A stretch of DNA of 64,000 nucleotides from Eudromia elegans (Eukaryota; Chordata; Aves; Tinamiformes; Tinamidae): the NCBI GenBank assembly GCA_003342815.1, contig PTEX01000298.1, positions 620,001 through 684,000 of the forward strand, written 5' to 3'. Under the pieces are notes generated by a model. That model did not search any database and was not told the DNA's origin. It worked only from the letters and a program-made list of their open reading frames with translations. The translations under genes were made by a program, and so were the position numbers. Positions 1 to 12,750 of this stretch are shown one piece after another (the first letter of the stretch is position 1; each line of letters begins with the position of its first letter).

Positions 1-928
1 AGTGATTAGGTTAAAGGAATAATTGAGGTTGAGTTTAACTAGAGCCAGTTATTGGTCCCTCCAACAAATTTTTAAGTCAGAAAGTTTCCTTTAGGTTAGT
101 TATGCCTCAATGGTAGGTCACCTTCTTCTGTATGGTCTACTGATGCCTTAGAACCACTTCTCCCAATATTCAAAGGAGTAGTGTCCAGTACATCATCCTA
201 ATGGAATACTTGTGTGGTTAAATGTCAGTTCTCTTAGAATATATTGACTTTCCTATTAAAATTAAAAATTTTAAAGGTCAGACATTGATTTGTGAGTAGT
301 TTTCTTTTTCATTACAAAATAAGAGTGCTGTAATTGGAGAATTGATTAATTTTAGCCTTTGGGGTTTTTTTTTCACTTTGAGTCTTAGAAAAGCATGTGT
401 GGAGGAGAATGCGACTGCACATGTTTTTCAGATGATAATTGTACATCTTGCCTACCAAATTACCACCTGTCTTCCAATGCTGTCAAGTGTATTAGATATA
501 TTTTCTTTTTTTTTTGGCCATTAGAAAAATAGTTATCAACTGAAATGATCTTCTTTTTACATATATGTATAATTTTGAGGAATATAAGTAACAAAAAGTG
601 ATTTTTTTATCACTTGTAAGGTGATAAGATTGTAAGAGAAAAGGGAAGTTATGACTTTCAGCAAAGTGACCAACACTAACTTATTTTTAGGTAAAGCAAT
701 GAGATCTTCAGTTTTACCATATTTTTAATAAAAAGAGAAAGCACTTTCCCCCCCATTCAGCTGACACAGATCATTCCATATACTGGCTATGATTTGTTAT
801 TTTCAGAACCTGTAACAACTTCATATACTTGCAAGTACAACCAAACTATATACAAGAAAATGATTTACTATTTCATGATCTGCATTTGTTTAAGTATTTT
901 AAAACAAGAAGTGTACAGATGAGGAAAA

Positions 929-981
929 TAATTTGTCTTAAGTAGAGGGGTACTTCTACTTAATTTGTCTTAAGTAGAAGT
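929..981. repeat. Short duplication forming a 12-bp hairpin
   Basis: An 18-base unit beginning TAATTTGTCTTAAG occurs at 929-946 and again at 961-978. The second copy forms a perfect inverted repeat with the bases before it: arms 952-963 and 970-981 of 12 bp with a 6-base loop (964-969). A T-run follows directly. This is a visible structure; a local template-switch origin is inference. Confidence 0.8.
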
Positions 982-3900
982 TTTTTTTTTTAAATGTGAG
1001 GAAAAATTATTTTAAAACTTAAGTTTTAATTGCATTGCCACTAGTCATTCAAATGGACATATATCTGTTCAAAGTGCTGCAGAACAGCCACTGTAACTGT
1101 TCATTTCTCAAGTAACATGGAATTCAGGATGCCATTAAGAGTTATGCTGTATATACTGAAAAATACATCTAAATTCCACACTTAATGCTACTTACAGGTT
1201 TGACATGCTGTATGAGTCTAGCTTCAGATGAAGATTAGAAATGTAATGCTAAAGGCAAGCAATTTTTCTGTTATATATGCTTTTTTAATTTATTCTGTTA
1301 TTCTGTTATAAACTGATAGACAAATAAACAATTAAACAATGAAAAATAAACAAACAAACAAAACCTCCTCAATTCCTTGTGAGTTTGAGAAATCTTAGAA
1401 AATGCTGATATGCTCTTCTGGAGGTGGCTATGCTCCCTGCACTGTGTAAGCACGCCCTGAAAATTCCCGTCAGCTACTCCTTTCTGCTGTTAATAAAGGT
1501 AAATCAGAAAAGAACAGTGATTCTGCTAAGTGGTGGCCTGGGTTCATGTGCTCCATTTCCGTGGTCAAAGCCTGACTCTAGAGCACAGACTGAGAGCTCT
1601 GACATCAGTAAATGCAGTTGTAACATAGACTCCCTGTCTCTTGCAGAGTCTGCACTGACAGTTCTGCACAGATATATGAACTTGTAAACTCAAGGTCCTG
1701 GCTTGAAGCAGACCACATAGAAGATCTGTCTGAGGGCTGAGAAAGGAGATCAAGATCTGTAGTACCTGACTTAAATACAGACAGGTTGGTAGATCTACTG
1801 GGAGCTGTGGCTGCCAGAAGCATCATTTTGTTCAGCTGGGCAGAATGGAAGTACTGTGACTTTATCCTGGTGTAACTTTGTTGGCAAGTCTGTCTCAAAA
1901 GCTGGGATACTGAGGCAGTCCAAGAATACATGTGAATGCTGTCTTGCCCTGTATGAACTTTTGTCAAACCCAAGATGTTCCTGACAATTCGCTTTGGACT
2001 CAGTAACATTTTCCCCATGAAATTAGTTTCATCAGAAAACATCTGACCAGCTGTAGTTGTTATGTAAACTCAAAAAGACAGTTTATGGAAGGAAAAAGTA
2101 CCAAGGGCTTGTCAACAAAAAATCTGTATTACATATCTGAACATTGCACTTCCTAACTCTTAAGGTAACAGTTTGAAATTCTGAAGTCGTGTGAAAATTT
2201 AAATCTTACATACAAATATAGGAATTACAGTCAAAATCTGGCCTAGGACTCTATGGAACTGTACTGAATGTATATGTTTGTTAACAATATATAGAATTTA
2301 CAGCATAAATCAGCTTTAGAAGAAACAATACCTTCCTACTCAGGTGCATCAGCCAAAAATGAAGTGCTGGCCTTCTAAAAGCTCGCTGATAGGATTCACT
2401 TAGGGTTTAGGTGTTTCAGCATCAATTCTTTTTCCATAAGGCATTTGAAGTTTGTCACTTACTTCCTAAGTGACTTCTTAGGTATGGTATAATGTTTCCT
2501 GGTAAGACAGTGACAGATCTAGCAAGTGAGCAAGGCTCTCCAGCTAGGTGACAGCAGCTGAGATGGGACACCTTGATTACATTCACTTTAGAATAAAACC
2601 TAGATGGTAGGTAGAATATCTACCTGAGTAACAGGAAACTTACAGCATCTACCTAAGTGACAGAAAATACTCTTGGGGGAATCAGGAGTAGAGCTTGTCA
2701 CCCATGTCTTCCATCAATAATATAACCATTGAGTGCTTGATAAAAATGGTGCAAGGAATCACTTTCTCCAGTGATTTTTGTTAGGGGCTGCCTTTCAGTA
2801 TGTGCTCTGGCAAAACCTATTCTATTGGGTGATGCAGGTAAGAGTAGAAAATCTACAATTTTTTGAGTATCCTTGCAAATTTTAAGAGATTCTGAGTTAC
2901 TTGTTCAGTATTGTCAAGAATTAGGTTGTTCTAGAAGCAGACCTAGAAGGCCTAGAGAACTTTATCTGGACGGAAAAAAACCCAAAACTTGTGTTGACCT
3001 TGCCTTTTTATTAAAAAAAACAAAAACAAAAAAAGACCCAAAAGACCAAAAACATCAGAACAGCAACTGATGCCCTCCTGAACTTACCATACTAATATTA
3101 TGACTTTTCATCACTATTTGAGATGAATTTTGCAAGCACAGTTGCCATATAGTCCTGTGACTTGACTCACATATGTATTTTTCTGTGGTGATTATGCTTT
3201 GTTCTGGACTATAACTAGTCTGGACTAATTGCAACAGTAATTGATCACAAGTTGTCCAAATAAATGGTGCCTGGGTCTGGAACTGAGTTAGGTCAGCAGC
3301 AGATTTGACTCTGAATAAAAGCTGTTGTTCAAATTCAGAGGTGACAAAATCTCATTTGATTAATTGGAGCAGAATAGGGGATGCTTAACCATGGCCTGCT
3401 TTGATAGCTCTTCCAAAGCTAATGCCTTATTAAACTATTTATTTCATCACATCAAGAAAATGTCCGTAGGACCAGCAGGTCAGAAAGAAGGCCAAAGGCC
3501 AAGGGAAAATAAATAAAAACCTAAAAGAGGAAAAAGTCACAAGCTTTATTTGGTACCTCAGTCTTTTTTGTAGCCACAAATGTTCTTAGAAATGTCTGGC
3601 TATTCTGCAAGTGATAGCTAAGTATTTTAGGGCCCTGTGTGTATGGGAGAGGCTCATGTGGCCCAGAGAAACTCGCACAGATTAAATCTAAGATGTGCAT
3701 CATGTATGACCTTTTTTTTTGAGGGCACGACTGTGATAATAGTTAGCATAAATATTGTAGTGCCTCTTTCTCCTTAGGACCACTTTCAGCTGCCAGTTAC
3801 GGTCCAACACAGCCCCTGTGAATGTCGACTGAATCTCAGATGGGATCATCCTCGCTGAAACAGATATATTTTTCTTCCTTTATCTTCCTTCGTTAGCATG

Positions 3901-4705
3901 GGCAAAGCTGGTGAATAGCCAGTAGTTCTGGAGATGTCCAACCTTTTGGGGTGTCCTCTGGCTTTGCACGGGACTGAATATGAGTTTATTTCCTGAAAGC
4001 AGAATATTCCTGCCCTGGGGAGCTTGAATTCAATTGCGCTTGAACAACAAAGTTGACTTCTTTCCTTAAAGGAATAAAAATGATTTTTTTTTTCTGCAGC
4101 CCGGAAGGAGTTCTCGCACTATTTCTGTGAAAACAGATGCAACATAGAACAGAGCCATATTGAAGACATGCTCTTTTTCTGCCTGTGCCCCCAAAGTCTA
4201 TTGCCCAAATGCAGTGAATGAACAGTAATACCTTTAGAAGAGCTTGTAAAATATGTTTCATCTGTGTATGTTTAATATAGCACTAATAGGATACTTACCA
4301 TCTCTTAAAAAATTTAAAAGTATGCATAGGGGAGAATAAAAGTAAAATAATTCCAAAAACTGCCTATGCAATTTGTGATAAATTTTCACTACAAATAATC
4401 TAATTACATTTTAATATACATTAAAGCTCTTAGTATAAAGAGAGAGTTATATTCACTACTAAAACTTAAATTTACAGTCCTAAAAGAAAGGATAGTAGTA
4501 TATCCATATACATTCAGGAAAAAAACTCATTATGTGGAAGATGTTTAGTTGTATTTACAGTATATATTTATACATGTTATCAGAAAGTTAGCAGGTTTCT
4601 GAAAATACTATTATATGAAAAGTAGAGATTCTCCTTTCTACCATTAGTACATTAGATAAAGTGCATTTTCAGGGGTCTGAAAATGGAAATCTTTGGGAAT
4701 GCTGA

Positions 4706-4762
4706 GTCTTGTCCCTAATCCTAGGAGATGAGTAAGGTCTTGTCCCTAATACAGGGAGATGA
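4706..4762 (+). repeat. Imperfect direct duplication, period 31
   Basis: Two 26-base copies (4706-4731 and 4737-4762) share GTCTTGTCCCTAAT and AGGAGATGA or a near match, and differ at a few positions. It looks like an old local duplication with no coding role visible. Confidence 0.7.
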
Positions 4763-6074
4763 TTAGCATATGCAGGTTGAAAAAGCAGGTACTTGGTGTC
4801 TATAACAATACGGAGTGCACACTTTCTGTTTAAGAATAGCATTTTCAGAATGGAGATGTGAGAATGTGGAGGAATTAGAAAAGAGAATTTCCCCAAAACT
4901 GGAGACATGACATGTAAAAAAGTGAAAAAAGTGAAAAAAAAAAAAAGAAATGCCATTTAATTAGTGAAAACAAGCCCCAGACTCTACTCTCAGGAAAAAT
5001 CGGTGGCTTAGCATCAAGATGAAGAACAGCATAGCAAGGAGATGATCTACAGGAAAAAGATTTAAGGTGTCTTGTAAAGCTAAACTTTCCTCAGACAGCT
5101 TGGCCATGGATTAACAGAACCATGCAGCAAGTAAATAAGGTAGGACTCAAAGTACAAGGACACAATTTAAACCTGTTCTGTCCAACACTGCAAGATCTGC
5201 TAGAGTTCTGCGTCCAGGCATGTGTCAGCTGGGAGTCCAACCTAGAGCAACAAGCGTGTGCTGAAAGGGGATTGAAAGGAATGGGGCAGATTAGTCTAGA
5301 GAGAAGAAGATTAGGCAGGAAACATAACACTTCATTTTAAAAATGTAGGATGTCAGCTATAAATAAATAATTTTGTCATATTTAGTTCTTAGGGAACTCC
5401 CACCACCTTATTTCTTGTACCTAACACAGATGGCTAAGGAAGTGGGAGGATCATTTTTCCTATATACATAGAAAAGCTCCTGCAGAACAACTCTACTCGG
5501 AGAACCTCTACAGTCTTCACAAGAAGTGCTTTCCTTCACCTACCGTTTACAAGATTTTAGTGGGTAAAAAAAAAATCTACTCTGATATTTCAAATCTGAT
5601 AACCTGTGGTTGTCTGAATCAACAGAACCGCCCCCAAAAGGGATCACTGTTTATCTCCTTTAAACATAAAAAATGGCTTGACCATCTTGAAGGGAATAAG
5701 CCCTGTACACAGGGGTGAAGTAACTATGAACACATTGTGACCAAATATACCCTAAAGTTTAAATGTGCACAAACTATTTCTGGTATGTTTCTGCCAATAG
5801 AAAGTGTGTTATTCTGGTTCTAGACAATAAAACAGAAATGGAATTCTGAATCTATCAATGCTACTTTCTGATGATTTTTGAAAGCTAATTTGGATAAGTT
5901 CAGATAATTTAGATAATATTTTTACAGCTCTACATTCATGTGGAAAGAAGTTGAGGATTTTGAGAAATTGTTTCTGGATTCTAAAAGTACTCTATCTTTC
6001 CGCTTACAGTTAGGCAACATACCTGTATTAATTAGTTTATTCATTTCATTCATATGTTTTTCCAAGTGATTACT

Positions 6075-6260
6075 TACCATTAAGGCTCTCAGTGCTGCAT
6101 CTTTCCACAGTTACTAATACATTTTATGATGGCCTCACACATTCTAAGATGGGGAAATATTATTTCCATTTTATGGAGAATTAATGCAGGTAGAAGCAAT
6201 GGATTTAGCAGAGTACTTTGTTTGTCCAAGATCATGAGAAAGTCTGTGGCTGAATGCTGT
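6075..6260 (+). mobile_element. Probable ancient MIR-like (CORE-SINE) relic
   Basis: The order of segments follows the conserved part of MIR-type tRNA-derived SINEs. An A/T-interrupted copy of the 'ATTATTTCCATTTTATGGA' stretch (about 6160-6178) matches the MIR core motif 'ATTATCCCCATTTTACAGA'. It is followed by a degraded 'gaggaaactgaggcacagag' region, then TTTGTCCAAGATCATGAG (about 6221-6238) against 'CTTGCCCAAGGTCACACAG', and GTCTGTGGCTGAA against 'AGTGGCAGAGCTGGG'. The copy is highly diverged, as expected for an insertion predating the bird-mammal split. The match is from memory of the consensus; another old amniote SINE or an L2 tail is possible. Confidence 0.5.
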
Positions 6261-9200
6261 ATGGTATTATATGGATGATACCAAAACGATTTTAGCCAGT
6301 CAGAACCTGAAAGAACTACAGTGAAAGTAAGGAAAATTTATTAGAGCAATACGACTGGACATTTTGTTAACAAATGCAATTGAATTCTGACATAAGTTGC
6401 AATCAATGCAAATTAGAATGAATGATTTCTTATATGTTGTGAGCATTGCAAGAAAGGGGAATCAATCAAGTTCAAAGGATCGACAGGTTAATATTGGCTA
6501 AAAGTAGTGTTCTGCATGCATACTATCTACTCAGAGGAACTGATTGCTGCAAAAAATATGGACCAAGAACTGACTATGTTCTCAAAAGTAGTGTGAATGA
6601 TGAAAGACCATTATATTTGCTCAACTTAAAACTCTCTTTTGTGGAACACTGGGAAATCTCATATTCCATGTTCATACTCCAAGGAATCTCGTGTTTTCAG
6701 ATGTCTGAAATTTGGGCTAGCCTTTGAAACATGCTGAATGAAACACGCCACAATCTGAAGCATTAGAGAATGAGGTGGAGCTCTAATATGAACTGATATG
6801 ACTCTTCCACATGGTGGCAGTGCTCCCACCTTATAATCCAAAACTAAATTTTGCCATCAATAAAGTCACAGGAGCTTCTTTTACATCCCTTCGCTAGCCC
6901 CATGTCAAACTTACTCTTTTAAAAATAAAGATTACAGACAGCCATTTTACTAAATTGTTACAGATATCCACAATAAGATACCATTTTCTGGTATTTTAAT
7001 GTATTCAGTACCTCATTCAACAATATCCTTGCATGATTTTGTGTTATTGAAAATGTATGATAAATGAGAGTCACAATGAGAGTACTTGAATGGTATTTTA
7101 AGTCCTAATACATTCAAAATGTTATGTGGTTTGGTTTGTTGCTTCATTTCCAGTGATATGTCTCTGATCATGACATTTTAGATTGAGGGCTGTTGGAAAC
7201 AAGAAACAAGTTAAAAGGGCAAACCTTTTAACCTTTTGACTCTTGATTTGAGGCTTTTTTTTAAAATGTGAATACTCTCAATTGTCTTGCATTTTACGAA
7301 CCTGGGATTTGAACAGTGCCATTGCTACGGGATGTGAAAAGTGCGCCTGCTCTTGCAGAACTGTTAGTGTTGGCTGTGATAAGCAAGTCAGATTTAAATT
7401 TTAGTTTGTTGTCAACCTCCACCTACTTTTTAGGCATCGAGAAACAACCTTTCAGATTGTACCAACAAAAAGAGAAAAGTGGTATCTAAGTCAACAGTTT
7501 GAACTGAGACCCCATGAGATACAAAGTGTAATTAGAAACGAGTGAGTCAGTGTAATTACTTGCAGGAAGCTCCAGTTTAAAGTCTCTGCACACCTCTGCC
7601 TTCAGGTCCACCAATTCAGGGGCACTCACCCCAGCATATTCCACCGTTCTCCTATCATATGGGTCCAATTCTGCTTAGTTTTCAACTGATGAGATTTAAT
7701 GAGTGACCTACTTTATGATGCTCCTCTATAAGAATTCCTTTGTGGATATCTTCCTCAAATCTCCCAGATGGTTTAGTATCAGAACATGGCAGAAGCCAAT
7801 AGGAGCAGATGTGACCTAGAAAACTTCCAAAACAAGTGAGCAGAGAAATGCATTTCTTGATATTACTTTTTCTTCTCTTGCGGATTTGGAAAAACAAAAC
7901 AAAGTAGCAGTATTTGCAAGGATTGCCTTGTAGCTAACAGAGATGGCCAAAGATTGCCTGAAATGTGAAAATGCAGGTTAGGAGGGAGCACAGATTTCAG
8001 AAGTCTGTGTTTCCTTCCAGCCCAATCTGTGACTGCTGGCAGGCTGAGTATCTGCACCCTCAGGAGAGGCGGGCAATGGAAAGCTCATGATTAATGTAGA
8101 TGCCTTTGCCACGATGGGTGTTTTACATCTTCTGATGTGCAAAACTCACTTCCAAACACTGACTTTCCTGTGGTGTCTCCTTAGCCTCTGCCTTTCTCAT
8201 GAGTTCACTGGAGACACTATGCTGACCCAGGAGAGAGCAATTGGGTCTCTGACAATGAATGTTTAAAATGTTTGTTTTACTGCTATAGCAGTGTAATGTT
8301 GTTTTGTTAGCACAGGCAAGTGAATGTTCTGGGTAGGTACAAAGCGAGGCACTCACCTAACATCAGTGGTCTAAGGGCCAGCCACTATTAATGAGCATTT
8401 GGCTCCCTTTACCACAGAGCAACTTGTTCTCTAGGAGTACAGAGAAAAGGTTTTCTTAGCCAGATCTCTTGATTTTTAGACAGCTGCATTTAAAAGAGTC
8501 CCAGTGATAGGAGTCATCTCCACTAACGTTCAAAGCAAATTTTGCCCTTTTGACAGCATGGATGTTTTCTAGCAACTATATAAAGTTGTTTCTGCCCTTC
8601 ACATTGTAGATTGCTATTAAAAAGACTGAAATTTCTTAAAATATTTGTGGTCACCAGGGGTTGAAAAACATAGTTTTAAAAATTAAGACTAAGAATCTTT
8701 GTCTGTTCTTTGTGTCTTCCTTCAGAAAATCCAGTGGCTCTGCCATGTTTTATCAGCAAGCACTATGGAGATCTGTGAAGCACGTCGAAAATTGCATTTT
8801 ATCAGTGACAGTTTTAATTTCATGATTAGGTTGCTAGGAATGTTAGCTGTTGGAGAAACTCAGTTTCAGTTTTAACAGCTTGGTGGTAAATGTGTCTTAA
8901 CTGCAAATGGCAAACTGAAAGGCTTTCTCAGAAAAATAAATACCTTGAAGCATTGCATATTTCACAGGAGCAAAACCAGGATTTAGAACTTAACCTGTGA
9001 GGTAATATTAAGAGTCCAAAAAAGCAGCTGAAAGGTGTTTGGTGAAAATGATTTTGGACATCATGATAGGGCTTTAACAATGGTTTGAAGTAATTCAGAA
9101 TGGCTTTGTTGTTATTGCTGACAACATTAGGGGGAAAAAGGACACTATTTTGGCAGCTCCCCAACTTGGAGAATAAAAGCCATTCCAGCACCCTTTTCTT

Positions 9201-12200
9201 TTGAACTGATCCTGAATAGAAGCACTCATTGATCTCTTCTACTCACATTGTCTTTACATTATTTCCCAAAGAAGTGCACACCTGGCTGTATAGCACTCGA
9301 TAAGCTTTATTTTTATCACACTGGTATAAATGTTGTGCTGTCCAACTTGTCAAGATGTTTTACTGTGATATTTGTGAACACTTCAGGGAAGAAACTATCT
9401 TTACACCTTTTAGGAAAAAAACCAACAAAAACCAAGAAAGCTATTTTGTAAGTTCCTGCCTATATCCAATATTTCTGACAACACTGGAGTGTGAAAAACA
9501 CTTGCAAGAAATTTAATCACCAGTTCAAGACTTAACTATTAATCAAGAAAATCAACATTTATGCTGTTGTTGTTAAGGTTACTGGTAATTATAGACAGCT
9601 ATTGAAGGAGAGGTACTGTATTTTGTCCTTCTTTTTGTTTGAAATATCTCTAACTTTGAGTTATGCAAGCTGAAACAGATTAGCCAGCACAGAAGAGGCA
9701 AAGTGCGTACTGAAACAAAAGTATAGACAGATTCTGGAGACAGAGTGATGATCAAAGCTTTGCTCTGACTACAAGGGAGCTGGAGAAAAGCAAGGATTTT
9801 GAGGTGATGTGTTGCTATAAATAGATGGCAAATTTCTTTAAGGCTTAGGCAAAATTAATTCTCAGTTTCAGGCATTTTCTCGATGCTAACTCATATAGTG
9901 CCTTCTAACTATGGGGCAGGGAACTTCCTTTTCCGTGAGCTAGGTCAGAATCTGAGAGGAGTCTGTTGTCTTCAGTTTGCTTTGACAGGGCAGGAAGGCT
10001 CTGTGCTCTCTGCACACCTGCACTGTGCCACTTGCTACAGCGCCACGGGAATCGCTGCTTCTGACCATGCAAGGCACCACCAAGGAGCAGAATCCAGAAT
10101 GCGGGTTTCTTTCCTGTATATATCATTAATGACTATACATACATACATACATATATATATATATAAAAAATACACATCTATCTATCTATATGTATATATA
10201 AAAGATAGAAGAAGAAAAAACTCTCCTGTGGTTTTCCTTAGTGGTAATCTCCAAGAATTGAGAACAAATTATTTGCATTATGGTGAACAGACTCCAGATT
10301 TGCTTAGCAAAACACAGCCTAATTCCTTTAACTTTACTAATCTTGCAAAAAGACCTAAGTGAAACAGCTTGTTTCTGAAAAGACACTTCAAGGGAAGGTG
10401 CATATTTCTACTAAGCATAAGCATATATGATTATGTGACCTGGTGGGACCCCCTGCTCATGGAATCAAAATATTAAAAAACATGTATAATTATGAAATAG
10501 GCACCTACTTTTGAATGATTTACAGAGTTGTATACTCCAGAATTTCTACTAGTCAAAACAAACTCAGTATCTGCATTGAGAGACCTGAATTCACAACTGT
10601 GTGACTGAATGTTCTGAAGTAAGAAGGAGAAAGCAAGAAAAGGTAACAAATTTTCACACAGTCTTAGGAAGTCTCTTTATAGAAGGAGAGAAATCCCTGA
10701 TAATTAATGATAATTTGACTCAGGAAAAAGCTGCCATCAGACCCTAATTATACTGTTTGGCTTAATTTTGGAAATGCCAACAGCACACACCCACTACACC
10801 TACTGAATAAGTATAATACCATTAGAATATCAGCACAGCCTGCTCACACTTTGTTGCAATGGTCAGCTCCCAGTGGCTCCAGTTACAAAATCCAAATTAT
10901 TCACTAAATGCATAAAATCATGAAATCAGGATTAAATCTATCTAGTCACTGGAAACAATGAGCATTAACTTTGGAGCATTGGATACCATATAAGGACAGG
11001 ACAGACAAAAAAGGCTGCACCCAGGAGTTTGCCAGCCCCACAGGGAGATGCAACAAGGGCTCAGCAGCATCTGGGAATCCTGCACAGAAGCATAAACAGA
11101 GCCCTCCTGCCTTGAGTAGTGCTTATCTGGACATGTATTTTGGTTCTTTGCAGCTGGTGAGATTTAAGCACATGATTAAAATGTTTCCTGAAATGACATA
11201 GCTATAACTGTGCGTTAATTTTTTTTTTTCAATCAAAGGGTTAAGAGGAGAAATAGAAAATGGAAATAACTGAAAAGACAAGGAACTAAAAATAGGTGCA
11301 ACTTCTGAAGCTGTCATTTTGCTCAGCTGCTAATGCACATTTTCCCCCAAAATTATACCAACATTTTTACCTGAAGTGACCAATACTTAAAGTGACTAAG
11401 CTCCCTTGCTCCCTGATAGCCTCCTTCCCCTCCTTTCAGCCTGAATCCTGTAGCCAGGATGCAGATGGAGCTGGGCACAGTCTTTCTCACAAACTTCCTT
11501 TGTGTGTCAGCCTCTTCTCTCATAACAACCACTTTGCTCTAATCTTCCCCTGCCTACCAGCCTAATTCAACCAGCCCCGCTGGACTTATCACCTGCTATC
11601 CATTTGACTCAGGAATCAAACACCGCTCTGATTAGAATCACTTGAGAAAACAGCATTGTCAAAACACCGGCTGTATCAATTCCCAGCAGAAAGGGTGCCT
11701 TTGGGGGAAAGGATTTAAAGCAACAAACATTTCTAACTGTGTATTTAGCCATGTGTTTACCTACATTAGCTCAGCATTTTATTTTAGCCGAAGCAGTTTA
11801 TTTTCACTTCTGGACTGGAGAATTAAGTCTGTTTGCTGCTCTCTCACTATGTGCATTTGTGCATTAGACTCTGTTGACAGCATCCATGCACGTTCTTTGT
11901 CCTTCCTCAGGCTAGGGTGCTCAATCCTAAACAAGTAAGTAAAGCACCTCATATAAACATGGACAACTCCAGACTTCCATGCACAAATTCCAGTTGGTTA
12001 TTTTCATTAACCTCATTTGGCCTTTACTCTCAAACTTAGTTTTGCTCCCAGATGTAGCTGAAACATCCATTGCTTTTAGCCACAAGTTGCTGCAAAGTAG
12101 GAGAGAAATCAGTAAAATGACTGCAACTCAAGGTCTATCTAGCCTGTAAACCATGCTAACTTGAATTTTGAAATTCAGAATCTCCCAATAATCTCCAAAC

Positions 12201-12655
12201 ATTATTTTAACTCTTTCAAAGGAATTTGTTGCAGCTGTCTTATCTTTAGTTTTGTTTCTTGATGGTTCTTTCCTCTGTTTTGTGTGTTCTTGCATAGAGA
12301 ACAAAATGGAGATATTCACTGTAAAAATATACAAGCTTCCAACTCTTTTTGGGAAGCACCTAAAAAGTTGATGGTAGAGCTAGAAATAAATTATATACAG
12401 TACATGTATATGTGTGTATGTGTAAGTGTGGTAGCATCATGATGTCCTCCATACTTAATCTGTAACATTTTAATCTGTAATGGAATTTATTTTTTAGAGT
12501 GAGCTGAATGACTGCAAATCGGTTTCCGAAGCACCTAAATGCTTATTAAAAACCTCCACTCAAATGTCAATTAAGCAAAAGCCTGGTTAGCTGGTGAAAC
12601 CTGAAATGAGCTCACTTCTAAGTTTCATGATACAGTTTAATTCAAATGTACATTA
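6261..12655. other. Gene-free segment
   Basis: Low-copy AT-rich sequence with no exon or RNA gene that I can support. Open frames of 60-160 codons occur, but the longest (plus strand 9883-10362) runs through the 10134-10200 microsatellite and has no recognisable domain. The block 11395-11700 is slightly GC-richer and free of low complexity, so it could be conserved noncoding DNA, but nothing in the sequence alone proves this. Confidence 0.55.
10134..10200 (+). repeat. Compound ATAC / AT / TCTA microsatellite
   Basis: The tract starts as ATAC repeats, passes into an AT run, then an A-run, then TCTA repeats and a final TATATA. Such compound arrays arise by slippage and are length-variable. The Ile/Tyr-rich stretch it creates in an open frame is an artefact of the repeat. 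Confidence 0.9.
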
Positions 12656-12660
12656 AAGCT

Positions 12661-12750
12661 CTGATCCAGCAAAGCATTTAACATCTGTTGAAGTCAATTG
12701 GATTACTCAAAATTTAAGCATATGTTTAAATACTCTGCTTCAGTGGATTA
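12661..12750. mobile_element. Old palindromic MITE-like repeat
   Basis: The left end TGATCCAGCAAAGCATTTAA (12662-12681) is imperfectly complementary to the right end (about 12711-12750, containing TTAAGCATATGTTTAAATAC and CAGTGGATTA). Between them lies TTGAAGTCAATTGGATTACT. This matches, by memory, a palindromic nonautonomous repeat common in reptile genomes, which reads gatccagcaaagcacttaa, then a 'cattgaagtcaatggga' core, then the mirrored 'ttaagcatgtgcttaa' end. Part of the left half seems lost. The inverted arms are visible directly; the family identity is recalled, so no name is given. Confidence 0.5.

Larger units (their letters stand above)
1..6070. other. Gene-free AT-rich segment
   Basis: I see no exon, RNA gene or recognisable transposon here. 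A 145-codon open frame on the minus strand (2042 to 1605) is the longest, but its translation has no domain, repeat or family I recognise, and 1410-2050 is slightly GC-richer than its flanks, which makes chance frames longer. The segment holds a hairpin near 952-981, a short direct duplication at 4706-4762, an A-rich patch at 3010-3060, and otherwise nonrepetitive sequence. Confidence 0.6.

Noticed and set aside
1605-2042. 145-codon minus-strand open frame
   Set aside because: No recognisable motif, Kozak context or family. It lies in locally GC-richer DNA where long frames arise by chance.
9883-10362. 159-codon plus-strand open frame
   Set aside because: Its middle third is translated microsatellite and the remainder resembles no protein I know.
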